In this document: positions 17,710-27,465 of the stretch, one piece after another
Numbering within the stretch: the stretch's first letter is position 1
How the letters are laid out: each line of letters starts with the position of its first letter
NCBI GenBank assembly: GCA_017408735.1
Contig: JAFQUB010000026.1
Coordinates: forward strand, 1 to 48,170
Reading direction: 5' to 3'
DNA from: Lachnospiraceae bacterium
GTDB taxonomy: Bacteria; Bacillota; Clostridia; Lachnospirales; Lachnospiraceae
DNA length: 48,170 bases
Program-made: the position numbers and the translations under genes
Notes under the pieces: generated by a model
Seen by the model: only the letters and a program-made list of their open reading frames with translations
Databases searched by the model: none
What the model was told of the DNA's origin: nothing

Positions 17710-17732
17710 CAAAACACCGAAAATGGTATAAT
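17704..17732 (+). promoter_or_regulatory. Predicted sigma-A promoter overlapping the DUF457 stop codon
   Basis: TTGTAA (17704-17709, containing the stop codon of the previous gene) and a perfect TATAAT (17727-17732) are 17 bases apart, 64 bases before the next chosen ATG. Confidence 0.65.
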
Positions 17733-17796
17733 GAGCGTTAGGCAACAAAGACAGATTAGAACTGTCACAGAAAAAACGAAAAGAAGGGATAAAAAT

Positions 17797-18288
17797 ATGG
17801 CATTTCAGTCAATTGATGAAATCGAAAAATTTTCTTTTGAAGACTGCAAAATCAGTAAGTTTCAAGTAGAAGAAAGTCAAATATACATGGAGTTGGAGGC
17901 GCTGATTGTAAAGCCGGATAACTCACAAAACACAAATTATACAGAAAGTTATGCAGCAACTACTACCGTAAAACTTACAGGTGGAAAGATTCTATCTGGA
18001 ATAAAAGATGGATATAAATATTATGATGCAAATGATGTGTTAATAAGAGAAGTACCGGATGAAGCATTTACAGAGGAACAATTGGAAGCGTTTCCAAAAA
18101 CCTGTGAGGGGGCATTTTTGTATGCTCTCACAAAAGAAAAACAGGAAGACAATGTAAATTATTATATCATGGGAATAGAATTTGAGGACGAAGAAGACAA
18201 TACCGTTGCAGATTCTTATCAGTTAAACATATGCTTTGAGAAGGCAGTATTTACTTGGGAAACTTATTTAAACCGTGTGCAGAGGTAA
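17797..18288 (+). CDS. Conserved-looking hypothetical protein upstream of murE
   Basis: A 163-residue soluble, acidic protein without signal peptide or membrane helix. It alternates beta-type stretches (YMELEALIVK, TTVKLTGGKILSGIKDG, YYIMGIEFEDEED, YQLNICFEKAVFTWETYL), suggesting a small beta-rich fold. I do not recognise it with confidence; it may belong to a family restricted to Lachnospiraceae. The ATG at 17797 follows AGAAGGGAT; the frame open from 17731 would start inside the predicted promoter. It lies 24 bases before murE and probably shares its transcript. Confidence 0.7.
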   Translation: MAFQSIDEIEKFSFEDCKISKFQVEESQIYMELEALIVKPDNSQNTNYTESYAATTTVKLTGGKILSGIKDGYKYYDANDVLIREVPDEAFTEEQLEAFPKTCEGAFLYALTKEKQEDNVNYYIMGIEFEDEEDNTVADSYQLNICFEKAVFTWETYLNRVQR

Positions 18289-18312
18289 AGGAAAAGAAGG
18301 GAGAGTAAATTG

Positions 18313-19773
18313 GTGAAAAATTTAGCTGGTTTGTTAGAAGGTTTAGAAACAATAAGTGTTACAGGAGATACCAACATAGAAATATCCGAGATTGTCAACG
18401 ATTCCCGTAAGGTTACAGAAAATTGTCTGTTTTTCTGTATCAGCGGTGCTGCGTTTGATGGACACAACTTCGCCAAAGAAGTGGTGGAAAAGGGTGCCAA
18501 AGTACTGGTGGTAGAGAAGGAAGTGGGCGAATTTCCGGGAGTCACCATTGTGAAAGTAGAAAACAGCAGATATGCCATGGCATTAATTTCGGCCGCTTAT
18601 TATGACCATCCGGCGGAAAAGTTAAAAGTAATCGGAATTACCGGAACCAAAGGAAAAACCACAACTACTTATATGGTAAAATCCATTTTAGAAAATGCGG
18701 GACATAAAGTAGGACTTATCGGAACCATTGAAGCAATCATTGGCGACAAGACAATTCCTGCCAACAACACCACACCGGAATCCATGACCGTTCAGAAATA
18801 TTTCAGCGAAATGTTAGAAGCAGGGTGTGACACCGTTGTCATGGAAGTGTCCTCCCAGGGACTGATGCTTCATAGAACAGCCGGATTTACCTTTGAAATC
18901 GGAATCTTCACCAATTTAGAGCCGGATCACATTGGACCAAATGAGCATGCAAGTTTTGAAGAATATATGGCATGTAAAGGAATGTTATTTTCCCAGTGCC
19001 GCTACGGAATTGCCAATGTAGATGATGAACATTTCGAAGGTGTTATGAAAAATGCCACATGCAAATTAGAAACATTTGGCTTTTCGCCAAAGGCAGATTT
19101 GCGGGCAGAAGCAGTAGAATTGTTAAAAACACCTGGATATTTAGGTGTGAAATATCAGACAAAAGGTCTTGTTGAAATGGAAGTGGAAATTGACATTCCG
19201 GGAAAATTCAGTGTATACAATTCACTGACAGCTATTGCTATTTGCTTACATTTTGGTGTGTCAAAAGAAAATATCTTAAAGGCACTGAAAGAAGCAAAAG
19301 TAAAGGGCAGAATTGAAATGGTAAAAGTATCGGATAAATTTACCTTGATGATTGATTATGCCCACAATGCCATGAGTTTAGAAAGCTTATTATCTACCCT
19401 GAAAGAATACCATCCAAAGCGTCTGGTATGTCTTTTCGGTTGTGGTGGAAACCGTTCTAAATTAAGACGTTATGAAATGGGAGAGGTATCAGGAAAACTG
19501 GCAGACCTTACGATTATCACTTCGGATAATCCAAGAGATGAAGAGCCACAGGCGATTATTGATGATATTAAAATCGGTATTGGAAAAACACAAGGAAAAT
19601 ATTTAGAGATTCCAGATAGAAAAGAAGCTATCGCTTACGCCATTGAACATGGCGAAGAAGGTGATGTCATTGTGTTAGCAGGAAAAGGACACGAAGATTA
19701 TCAGGAAATAAAAGGAAAAAAATATCCAATGGATGAACGTGTACTGATTCAGGAAATTCTGTCAGGAAAATAA
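18313..19773 (+). CDS. murE: UDP-MurNAc-L-Ala-D-Glu:meso-diaminopimelate ligase
   Basis: A 486-residue Mur ligase that adds the third stem-peptide residue to the peptidoglycan precursor in the cytoplasm. The ATP-binding loop is GITGTKGKTTT (about 108-118), the carbamylated Lys lies in ACKGMLF (about 222), and the DNPR motif (405-408, in TSDNPRDEEP) marks meso-diaminopimelate as substrate rather than lysine. The start is either this GTG or the TTG three bases before; both follow AAGGGAG (18297-18303). No other mur genes are adjacent. Confidence 0.95.
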   Translation: MKNLAGLLEGLETISVTGDTNIEISEIVNDSRKVTENCLFFCISGAAFDGHNFAKEVVEKGAKVLVVEKEVGEFPGVTIVKVENSRYAMALISAAYYDHPAEKLKVIGITGTKGKTTTTYMVKSILENAGHKVGLIGTIEAIIGDKTIPANNTTPESMTVQKYFSEMLEAGCDTVVMEVSSQGLMLHRTAGFTFEIGIFTNLEPDHIGPNEHASFEEYMACKGMLFSQCRYGIANVDDEHFEGVMKNATCKLETFGFSPKADLRAEAVELLKTPGYLGVKYQTKGLVEMEVEIDIPGKFSVYNSLTAIAICLHFGVSKENILKALKEAKVKGRIEMVKVSDKFTLMIDYAHNAMSLESLLSTLKEYHPKRLVCLFGCGGNRSKLRRYEMGEVSGKLADLTIITSDNPRDEEPQAIIDDIKIGIGKTQGKYLEIPDRKEAIAYAIEHGEEGDVIVLAGKGHEDYQEIKGKKYPMDERVLIQEILSGK

Positions 19774-19818
19774 ATCTTACAATGCAAAATTAGAAATGGA
19801 AGGACAAAGAAACACAGA

Positions 19819-22074
19819 ATGCAGGAGTTATATGCAGATATTATTGTAGATATTTCACATGAAAAATTAGATAAAGTCTTTCAGTTTCGCATACCGGAAG
19901 AACTGCAGTCAGAGCTTAAAGTGGGAATGGTGGCAGAATTTCCCTTTGGTGCAGGAAACCGTCTGACAAAAGGATTTGTAGTTGGAATCAGTGCAGAATG
20001 CAATTACGACAAAACCAAGGTAAAATCCCTGATAAGAATTGCTGGGAAGGATATGGGCGTAGAAAGCGAATTTATCCTTCTGGCAGAATATATCAGCAAA
20101 AACTACGGCTCAACCATGCTGCAGGCGTTAAAGACTGTGGTACCTGTAAAACAGAAGGTGCAGGCGGTGGAAGACAGCATTCTTAAGCTGAAACTGGACC
20201 AGGGGCAGGCAGAACATTTGTTAAAAACTTATCAGTCTAAAAATTATAAGGCAAAAGTAAGACTGTTGCAGGAACTGTTGAAGACTTCTGACCATAAACT
20301 GCGGAAAAGTCATGTAATCAAACAAAAGACGGCCACATTGGCGGTAATCAAAGCCTTTGAGGAAGCAGGGGTCATTCAGGTGGAAAAAGAACGGAATTAC
20401 CGAAATCCTAATACAGCTATGGAACTGCAGTGCATAACGGAAAATCAGAAAGTTATGTTAACAGAAGCCCAGAAAGTCTGCGTGGATGAAATCTGGCAGG
20501 AGAGCCATTCTTTTTACGCTCCCAAAGCCCATCTGATTCATGGTGTTACCGGTAGTGGAAAAACAGTGGTTTATATGGAACTGATTCGCAGAGTTATCAG
20601 TGAAGGACGTCAGGCGATTGTGTTAATACCGGAAATAGCCTTGACGTTCCAAACGGTAGAACGATTTCGGGAAATGTTTGGGGACAGAGTGTCCTTTCTT
20701 CATTCCAGATTATCCAAGGGTGAGCGTTTTGACCAGATGGAACGGGCAATGAATGGCAAGATTGACATTATGGTAGGTCCAAGGTCGGCTTTGTTTACTC
20801 CCTTTAAAAGACTTGGCATTATTGTGATAGACGAAGAACACGAACAGAGTTATAAGAGTGAAACCATGCCTAAATATCACGCAAGAGAAGTTGCCATAGA
20901 ACGGGCGAGAATGAATCATGGATTTGTGGTGTTGGGCTCAGCAACACCATCGGTGGAATCCTACTACAAAGCAAAATGTGGAGAATATAAATTATACGAA
21001 CTGAAAGAACGCTATGCCAAACGGAACATGGCAGCGGTGGAAATTGTGGATTTACGAGAAGAACTGAGGCAGGGAAACCGCTCTATCTTAAGCAGAAGAC
21101 TACGGGAGCTGATGACAGAACGTCTGGCAGAAAAAGAACAGATTATGTTGTTTATCAACCGACGTGGCTTTGCCGGTTTTGTATCCTGTCGTTCCTGTGG
21201 AAAAGTTGTAAAATGTCCTCATTGCGATGTGTCTTTGTCTTTGCATAACAATGGAAAGCAAGTGTGTCATTATTGCGGCTATGAAACCCCAGCGGTAAAA
21301 TTATGCCCTTCCTGTGGCTCTAAATACATTGGAGCTTTCAAAGCTGGAACACAGCAGATAGAAGAAATTGTAACGCGGGAATTTCCTCAGGCGAAGGTAC
21401 TTCGCATGGATATGGATACCACAAGAAATAAGGAAGGTCATGGAAAAATTTTGTCTGCCTTTGCAAGAGAGGAAGCCAATATACTAATAGGAACCCAGAT
21501 GATTGTAAAAGGACATGATTTTCCCAAAGTAACGTTAGTTGCGGCATTGGCAGCCGATATGTCCCTTTATGCCAACGATTATCACGGGGCAGAGCGGACC
21601 TTTCAGCTGCTAACCCAGGCGGCAGGCCGTGCTGGCAGGGGAGAGCGGGAAGGAACCATGATTATCCAGACCTACAGTCCGGATAATTACAGCATTACCA
21701 CTGCGGCAGAACAGAATTATGAGTCTTTTTATGAGCAGGAAATGAATTACCGAAATATTATGAATTATCCGCCTGCAAGGAATCTGTTAGCCATTCTTAT
21801 GACTTCTTTGGAAGAAGAAAAATTAGACAGATTTTCTAAGGAAATAAAAGAAAAAATTATGGAAGAAACCGTAGAAAATATGGCGGTAATAGGACCGGCA
21901 GAGGCAGCTATTTCCAAAATACAGGACTATTATCGAAAAGTAATCTACATAAAACATGAAAATTATGATATACTGACTAAGGTTAAGGATAATGTAGAGT
22001 GTTTTGTAAAAGAACATAAGAAAAATCAGGAATGTTATATTCAGTTTGATTTTAATCCAATAAATATATACTAA
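19819..22074 (+). CDS. priA: Primosomal protein N', replication restart helicase PriA
   Basis: A 751-residue superfamily 2 DNA helicase that reloads the replisome at stalled forks. The Walker A loop GVTGSGKT is at 242-249 and DEEH at 338-341, followed by GSATPS. The zinc-binding insert has eight Cys (C457, C460, C466, C469, C483, C486, C496, C499) in four CxxC pairs. The N-terminal 3'-end-binding domain and the C-terminal RAGRGEREG helicase motif are present. It begins the run priA-def-fmt-yugP-rsmB-rlmN that is common in Firmicutes. The 45-base gap after murE lacks a clear promoter. Confidence 0.97.
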   Translation: MQELYADIIVDISHEKLDKVFQFRIPEELQSELKVGMVAEFPFGAGNRLTKGFVVGISAECNYDKTKVKSLIRIAGKDMGVESEFILLAEYISKNYGSTMLQALKTVVPVKQKVQAVEDSILKLKLDQGQAEHLLKTYQSKNYKAKVRLLQELLKTSDHKLRKSHVIKQKTATLAVIKAFEEAGVIQVEKERNYRNPNTAMELQCITENQKVMLTEAQKVCVDEIWQESHSFYAPKAHLIHGVTGSGKTVVYMELIRRVISEGRQAIVLIPEIALTFQTVERFREMFGDRVSFLHSRLSKGERFDQMERAMNGKIDIMVGPRSALFTPFKRLGIIVIDEEHEQSYKSETMPKYHAREVAIERARMNHGFVVLGSATPSVESYYKAKCGEYKLYELKERYAKRNMAAVEIVDLREELRQGNRSILSRRLRELMTERLAEKEQIMLFINRRGFAGFVSCRSCGKVVKCPHCDVSLSLHNNGKQVCHYCGYETPAVKLCPSCGSKYIGAFKAGTQQIEEIVTREFPQAKVLRMDMDTTRNKEGHGKILSAFAREEANILIGTQMIVKGHDFPKVTLVAALAADMSLYANDYHGAERTFQLLTQAAGRAGRGEREGTMIIQTYSPDNYSITTAAEQNYESFYEQEMNYRNIMNYPPARNLLAILMTSLEEEKLDRFSKEIKEKIMEETVENMAVIGPAEAAISKIQDYYRKVIYIKHENYDILTKVKDNVECFVKEHKKNQECYIQFDFNPINIY

Positions 22075-22099
22075 ATTGATTACCATGGAGGATGAGAAA

Positions 22100-22600
22100 A
22101 TGGCATTACGCAAAGTAAGAGTTATGGGTGATGATGTACTGAGAAAGAAATGCAAGGAAGTAAAGGAAGTAAATGAAAGAACGAAAGTTCTGATTGACGA
22201 TATGTTTGATACCATGTACGAAGAAAACGGTGTAGGACTTGCAGCACCACAGGTTGGTATTTTGAAAAGAATCGTTGTCATTGATATCGGAGATGAACCA
22301 TTAGTATTTATCAATCCGGTGATTTTGGAAACATCAGGAGAACAGACTGGAGATGAAGGGTGCTTAAGCTTACCTGGAAAATCAGGCACAGTAACCAGGC
22401 CAAATTATGTAAAGGTCCGTGCTTTTGATGAAGAAATGAATGAATTTGAATTAGAAGGAACAGAATTGTTAGCCAGAGCAATCTGTCATGAATGTGACCA
22501 TTTAGATGGTATTTTATATGTGGACAAGGTAGAGGGCGAATTGCAGACGACCCAATATGATGAGTACGAAGACTTTGAAGACGAATTCATGGAGGATTAA
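22100..22600 (+). CDS. def: Peptide deformylase
   Basis: A 166-residue metalloenzyme that removes the N-formyl group from nascent proteins. Motif 1 is GVGLAAPQVG (44-53), motif 2 EGCLS (86-90) with metal ligand C88, motif 3 HECDH (130-134) with ligands H130 and H134 and catalytic E131. The ATG at 22100 follows GGAGGATGAG; the frame open from 22076 precedes that site. It sits two bases before fmt, the enzyme that adds the formyl group. Confidence 0.96.
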   Translation: MALRKVRVMGDDVLRKKCKEVKEVNERTKVLIDDMFDTMYEENGVGLAAPQVGILKRIVVIDIGDEPLVFINPVILETSGEQTGDEGCLSLPGKSGTVTRPNYVKVRAFDEEMNEFELEGTELLARAICHECDHLDGILYVDKVEGELQTTQYDEYEDFEDEFMED

Positions 22601-22602
22601 GC

Positions 22603-23535
22603 ATGCGAGTGATTTTTATGGGAACCCCGGATTTTTCTGTGGGAACATTACAGGCAATTTATGAAGCAGGCCATGAAGTATGTCTTGTGGTAACACAGCC
22701 GGATAAGCCAAAAGGCAGAGGTCATGCCATGCAGTATACTCCGGTAAAAGAGTATGCAGTGGAAAAAGGTATAGAAGTATTTCAACCGGTAAAAATAAGA
22801 GAACCGGAAGCTGTAGAAAAACTGCGTAGCTGTCAGGCAGATATTATGGTAGTCGTAGCTTTTGGACAGATTGTTTCTAAAGAGATTTTAGAGATGTGTC
22901 CTTATGGCTGCATCAACGTACATGCCTCCCTCCTTCCAAAATATCGTGGTGCAGCGCCAATTCAGAGAGTTATTATTGAAGGTGAAAAGGAATCAGGAGT
23001 CACCATTCAGCAGATGAACGAAGGAATCGATACGGGAGATATGATTTCTAAAGTAGTTGTTCCTATCGACGAAAAAGAAACCGGTGGTACTTATCATGAT
23101 AAGTTGGCAGAAGCCGGAGCAAAGCTTTGTGTTGCGACCTTGGAAGATATTGCAGCAGGTAAAATTACAAAAACACCTCAGAAGGATGAGGATTCCTGCT
23201 ATGCAAAAAAGTTACAGAAAGAATTAGGAAATATTGATTTTACTAAAGATGCGATAGAAATAGAACGTTTGATTCGTGGATTAAATCCGTGGCCATCTGC
23301 GTATACTACACTTCATGGAAAGACTTTGAAGGTGTGGGTTGCTGATGTGGAAGAAAAAGACTACGAAGGTGAAGTTGGCACGATTGTTGCAAAGAACAAG
23401 AAAAGTCTGGTGATAAAAACCGGAAAAGGCGCTTTAGCCATCACGGAATTGCAGCTTGCAGGAAAGAAACGAATGACAACAGAAAGCTTTTTATTGGGTT
23501 ATGAAGTGCAGGAGGGCGAAAAGCTCGGTTGCTAG
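22603..23535 (+). CDS. fmt: Methionyl-tRNA formyltransferase
   Basis: A 310-residue enzyme that formylates initiator Met-tRNA using 10-formyltetrahydrofolate. The catalytic residues are visible as N105 and H107 in INVHASLLPKYRGAAPI and D143 in GIDTGD. The C-terminal domain has IRGLNPWPSAYTTL. It is tightly coupled to def (two-base gap); GGAGG lies inside the end of def. Confidence 0.96.
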   Translation: MRVIFMGTPDFSVGTLQAIYEAGHEVCLVVTQPDKPKGRGHAMQYTPVKEYAVEKGIEVFQPVKIREPEAVEKLRSCQADIMVVVAFGQIVSKEILEMCPYGCINVHASLLPKYRGAAPIQRVIIEGEKESGVTIQQMNEGIDTGDMISKVVVPIDEKETGGTYHDKLAEAGAKLCVATLEDIAAGKITKTPQKDEDSCYAKKLQKELGNIDFTKDAIEIERLIRGLNPWPSAYTTLHGKTLKVWVADVEEKDYEGEVGTIVAKNKKSLVIKTGKGALAITELQLAGKKRMTTESFLLGYEVQEGEKLGC

Positions 23536-23551
23536 TTTAGGAGGTATGTGT

Positions 23552-24253
23552 ATGTTTTATCCTTTTTATTTTGACTCAACCTATATATTGATTATAATCG
23601 GAATGGTGCTAAGTCTTATGGCTTCTGCAAAACTAAAAAGCACTTATGCAAAATATTCGAAAGTGAGAAGCTATACAGGATTGACTGGCGCACAGGTGGC
23701 AGAACGCCTGCTTCGTGCAGAAGGAATTTATGATGTACATGTAGAAAGAGTTGCCGGAAATCTGACTGACCACTATTCTCCCCATGAGAAAGTGTTAAGA
23801 TTATCTGACAGCGTGTATAATTCCACATCGGTAGCGGCAATCGGAGTGGCGGCTCACGAATGTGGACATGCAGTACAGCATAAAGAGCATTATATTCCGT
23901 TAAAAATTCGTGGCAGTCTGGTGCCGGCAGTAAATATTGGGGCACAGCTTTCCTGGCCATTAATATTCATTGGAATTATTTTCAGCTCTGCTGATTTTCT
24001 GGTGCAGTTTGGAATTATATTGTTTTCATTGACAGTAGTATTCCAACTTATAACACTTCCGGTGGAATTTAATGCTTCATCCAGAGCATTGGCAGCTTTG
24101 AAACGTCATAATATTCTTTATGAAGAAGAAGCCAAATCTACCCAAAAGGTGTTAAAAGCGGCAGCGCTTACCTATGTGGCGGCAGCAGCGGCATCTATTT
24201 TACAGTTACTGAGATTATTGCTATTATTTGGAGGAAGAAGAAACGATGACTAA
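23552..24253 (+). CDS. yugP: Zinc metallopeptidase, YugP family
   Basis: A 233-residue membrane-embedded peptidase with one early helix and about three later ones. The zinc motif HECGH is at 102-106 (AAHECGHAVQH), preceded by HYSPHEKVLRLSDSVY, which is characteristic of the YugP/DUF2227-type family next to rsmB. Physiological substrate unknown. The ATG at 23552 follows AGGAGG by seven bases; the in-frame ATG at 23546 is only one base from it. The end overlaps rsmB by eight bases. Confidence 0.88.
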   Translation: MFYPFYFDSTYILIIIGMVLSLMASAKLKSTYAKYSKVRSYTGLTGAQVAERLLRAEGIYDVHVERVAGNLTDHYSPHEKVLRLSDSVYNSTSVAAIGVAAHECGHAVQHKEHYIPLKIRGSLVPAVNIGAQLSWPLIFIGIIFSSADFLVQFGIILFSLTVVFQLITLPVEFNASSRALAALKRHNILYEEEAKSTQKVLKAAALTYVAAAAASILQLLRLLLLFGGRRNDD

Positions 24254-25598
24254 ATCAGTGAACCCAAGAGAACTGATTGTGGATATGTTAATAGAAATAA
24301 CAAAAAATGGTGAATACAGCCATGTGGTAATTGGACAGACACTGGAAAAATATCAGTATCTGTCCAAAGCAGACAGATCTTTTATGAAAAAAGTAACCAA
24401 TGGTACCATTGAGCAGATGATATACATTGATTATATTTTAAATCACTATTCTAAGGTGAAAGTCAATAAAATGAAGCCGATGATTCGGGCGATTTTGAGA
24501 AGCTCAGTCTATCAGCTTTATTTTATGGACAGAATTCCTTCCTCTGCGGTTTGCAACGAGGCAGTAAAATTAACTGCAAAAAGAGGATTTCAGAATTTAA
24601 AGGGCTTTGTAAATGGTGTATTGCGGTCCATTGTCCGGGAGGAATGCAAAGAAATTCTTCCGCCCAAGGAAAAGGTTACGACGTATTTGTCGGTAAAATA
24701 CTCAACTCCGGAATGGCTTGTGAAACAATGGATGGAAGTATATGGGAAAGAAAAAACAGAAGGAATTTTAAAATATTTCCTTCAGGAGAAAAAGACAACC
24801 ATACGCTGTAATAATTCAAAGCTTACCAGTATAGAATTAAAAGAGAAGCTTACCAAGGATGGGGTAAAGGAAATTGTAGACACTCCGCTGGACTATGCTT
24901 TCGAAATTTCAGGATACGATTATCTTACAGGTCTTTCTTCATTTCGGGAAGGACTTTTTGCCGTTCAGGATATGAGTTCTATGTTGGTAGCGGAAGCGGC
25001 AGGAGTAAAAGAAAATAATATCTGCATAGATGTATGTGCTGCGCCGGGAGGAAAAACTTTGCATGTGGCAGATAAGCTTGCCGGCACAGGAAAAGTTTAT
25101 TGTGGTGATATCAGTGAGCGAAAAGCAGAAAAAATCATGGAAAATGCAGAACGTATGGGCTTTGAAAATGTGGCAGTTCATGTGTGGGATGCCACAGAAT
25201 TTGAGGAAGAACTAAAAGAAAAGGCAGATATTGTCCTGGCAGATGTACCTTGCTCCGGTCTGGGCGTGATTGGAAGAAAACCGGATATTAAATTCAAAAT
25301 GAATACGGAGGCAATGGACGAATTAGTTCCGATTCAAAGAAAGATTCTTACTAATGTCAGAAACTATGTAAAGCCGGGCGGTGTATTGATGTTTAGTACC
25401 TGCACTGTAAATGAAAAGGAAAATCAAGAAAATGTTGGTTGGTTTTTGGAAGAATTTCCGGAATTTCAGCTGGAAGATTTGAAAGAACAGATGCCGGAAG
25501 AAATAAAACCACTGGTTAAAAACGGACAGTTACAGTTGTTGCCGGGTGAATGTAATGCCGATGGCTTTTTTATAGCAAAGCTTAGGAGAAAAGGATAG
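24246..25598 (+). CDS. rsmB: 16S rRNA (cytosine-967 C5)-methyltransferase RsmB
   Basis: A 450-residue RNA methyltransferase. The N-terminal NusB-like RNA-binding domain (about 1-130, with SSAVCNEAVKLTAKRG) is followed by the SAM-binding catalytic domain with CAAPGGKT, ADVPCSGLG and the catalytic STCT of motif VI. The ATG at 24246 is used because GGAGGAAGAAG lies just before it; the TTG at 24228 lies inside yugP. It overlaps the yugP end, typical of translational coupling. Confidence 0.95.
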   Translation: MTKSVNPRELIVDMLIEITKNGEYSHVVIGQTLEKYQYLSKADRSFMKKVTNGTIEQMIYIDYILNHYSKVKVNKMKPMIRAILRSSVYQLYFMDRIPSSAVCNEAVKLTAKRGFQNLKGFVNGVLRSIVREECKEILPPKEKVTTYLSVKYSTPEWLVKQWMEVYGKEKTEGILKYFLQEKKTTIRCNNSKLTSIELKEKLTKDGVKEIVDTPLDYAFEISGYDYLTGLSSFREGLFAVQDMSSMLVAEAAGVKENNICIDVCAAPGGKTLHVADKLAGTGKVYCGDISERKAEKIMENAERMGFENVAVHVWDATEFEEELKEKADIVLADVPCSGLGVIGRKPDIKFKMNTEAMDELVPIQRKILTNVRNYVKPGGVLMFSTCTVNEKENQENVGWFLEEFPEFQLEDLKEQMPEEIKPLVKNGQLQLLPGECNADGFFIAKLRRKG

Positions 25599-25602
25599 CA
25601 GA

Positions 25603-26664
25603 ATGGACAAAAAAGATATTAAATCAATGAATCTGGGCGAGTTAAAAAAGGATATGGAAGAGTTGGGAGAAAAAGCGTTCCGTGCAACCCAAGTGTACGA
25701 ATGGATTCATGTGAAGCTGGTGCAGAGTTTTGACGAAATGACGAATATTTCAGAAAAATTAAAAGAAAAACTGCGGGAAAAATACAACTTTACCACGTTG
25801 GAAATTGTTGATAAACAGGTTTCTGCTCAGGACGGAACTGCAAAATATCTGTTCCGCTTGCAGGATGGAAATTTAATTGAGAGTGTTTTGATGAAATATA
25901 AGCATGGAAATTCTGTTTGTATTTCATCTCAGGCAGGATGCCGTATGGGCTGCAAATTCTGTGCTTCTACCATTGCCGGATTGAAACGAAATTTATTTCC
26001 TTCGGAAATGTTAGAACAGATTTACCGTATTCAGAGAGAAAGTGGGGAACGAGTGTCCAATGTGGTTGTCATGGGAACGGGAGAACCTTTTGACAATTAT
26101 GATAATCTGATACGCTTTTTGAAATTATTGACAGATGAAAAGGGCTTACATATCAGTGCCAGAAATATTACCGTTTCTACCTGTGGAATTGTGCCGAAAA
26201 TCAGAGAATTTGCAGAGGAAAATATGCAAGTGACCTTAGCTATTTCCCTGCATGCTCCAAACAATGAAAAAAGAAAACGGATGATGCCGATAGCTAACAA
26301 ATATTCTATAGAAGAACTGCTGGATGCCTGTCGCTATTTCTTTGAAAAGACAGGACGAAGAATTACATTTGAATACAGTCTGGCAGATGGAGTAAACGAT
26401 TCTGAGCAGGATGCGGCAGAATTAATTTCCTTAGTAAAGGGTATGAATTGCCACGTAAACCTGATACCCATTAATCCGGTAGAAGAGTTGGAGTTTGAAG
26501 GCTCTGCTAAAAAAGTTGCTGAAAAATTCAAAAATAAACTTGAAAAAAGTAGAATTAATGTTACTATTAGAAGGGAAATGGGCAGAGATATTGATGGTGC
26601 CTGTGGACAATTAAGACGGAAGTTTGATGGAGCAGTCAGAGAGGAAGGTACGAAGGAGTGTTGA
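25603..26664 (+). CDS. rlmN: 23S rRNA (adenine-2503 C2) / tRNA methyltransferase RlmN
   Basis: A 353-residue radical SAM methyltransferase. The cluster motif is CRMGCKFC (C113, C117, C120); the methyl-carrying Cys lies near the C-terminus in DGACGQLRRK (about 334). GTGEPFDNYDN and SLHAPN are also family features. It is followed by the PP2C phosphatase with a few bases of overlap. Confidence 0.96.
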   Translation: MDKKDIKSMNLGELKKDMEELGEKAFRATQVYEWIHVKLVQSFDEMTNISEKLKEKLREKYNFTTLEIVDKQVSAQDGTAKYLFRLQDGNLIESVLMKYKHGNSVCISSQAGCRMGCKFCASTIAGLKRNLFPSEMLEQIYRIQRESGERVSNVVVMGTGEPFDNYDNLIRFLKLLTDEKGLHISARNITVSTCGIVPKIREFAEENMQVTLAISLHAPNNEKRKRMMPIANKYSIEELLDACRYFFEKTGRRITFEYSLADGVNDSEQDAAELISLVKGMNCHVNLIPINPVEELEFEGSAKKVAEKFKNKLEKSRINVTIRREMGRDIDGACGQLRRKFDGAVREEGTKEC

Positions 26665-27395
26665 AAACATTTTCCATAACAGATATTGGTTTAAAACGGA
26701 AAATTAATCAGGATTATGTGTTTTCATCAGAAATGCAGGTTGGTGCGTTACCAAATCTTTTTATTGTTGCAGATGGTATGGGTGGACATAAGGCGGGCGA
26801 TTATGCTTCAAGGAAAGCCACTCAAATCATAGTGGAATCCATAAAAAGTAGTGAAGAAACCAGTCCGGTACGGCTGATTCGTACAGCCGTGGAACGTGCA
26901 AATAAAGAGCTGTTAAAAAAAGCGAAAGAATCCGAAGATTATGAAGGTATGGGAACCACTATGGTTGTGGCAACCATTACAGAGGAGTGTCTGTATGTAG
27001 CCAATGTAGGTGACAGCCGACTTTATATCATAAATGATGAAATTAACCAGGTTACCAAAGACCACTCTTTAGTGGAAGAAATGGTAAGGATGGGCGGAAT
27101 TGACGAAGAAACAGCAAAGTACCATCCGAAAAAGAACGTGATTACCAGAGCGGTAGGCGGAGCCGAGGAAATAGAAATCGATTTCTTTGAACTAAAGCTG
27201 ATGCCGGGTGATATCATTCTCATGTGCTCTGACGGTTTAACTAATATGTTGGACGATGAAGAAATCAAATTAATTATAAAAAAGCAAAGGGATGTTATTG
27301 AAAAAGCAGAGGAATTGGTGAAAGCAGCCAACGAAAATGGTGGCAGGGATAACATTACCGTGACGATTATCGAACAGTCGGAAACAGAAGAATAA
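26658..27395 (+). CDS. prpC: PP2C-family Ser/Thr protein phosphatase
   Basis: A 245-residue metal-dependent phosphatase that reverses phosphorylation by the adjacent PASTA kinase. Metal-binding motifs: NQDY near residue 17, DGMGG at 39-43, GMGTTMV, VGDSRLY, SDGLTN and NGGRDNITV. The start is GTG at 26658 or TTG at 26661, both overlapping the rlmN stop and close to AAGGAG, so the exact start is uncertain by one codon. Confidence 0.94.
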   Translation: MLKTFSITDIGLKRKINQDYVFSSEMQVGALPNLFIVADGMGGHKAGDYASRKATQIIVESIKSSEETSPVRLIRTAVERANKELLKKAKESEDYEGMGTTMVVATITEECLYVANVGDSRLYIINDEINQVTKDHSLVEEMVRMGGIDEETAKYHPKKNVITRAVGGAEEIEIDFFELKLMPGDIILMCSDGLTNMLDDEEIKLIIKKQRDVIEKAEELVKAANENGGRDNITVTIIEQSETEE

Positions 27396-27465
27396 TCCTT
27401 TAAATATTGAAATAGATGATAGAAATAAGTGGTTTCGTTGGACGAAATCCTTGAGGAGGCAAATT

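Noticed and set aside
21823..22389. 188-codon reverse-strand frame over the end of priA and start of def
   Set aside because: Composition is Phe/Ser/Ile-rich, as expected for the complement of A-rich coding DNA; both plus-strand genes are certain.
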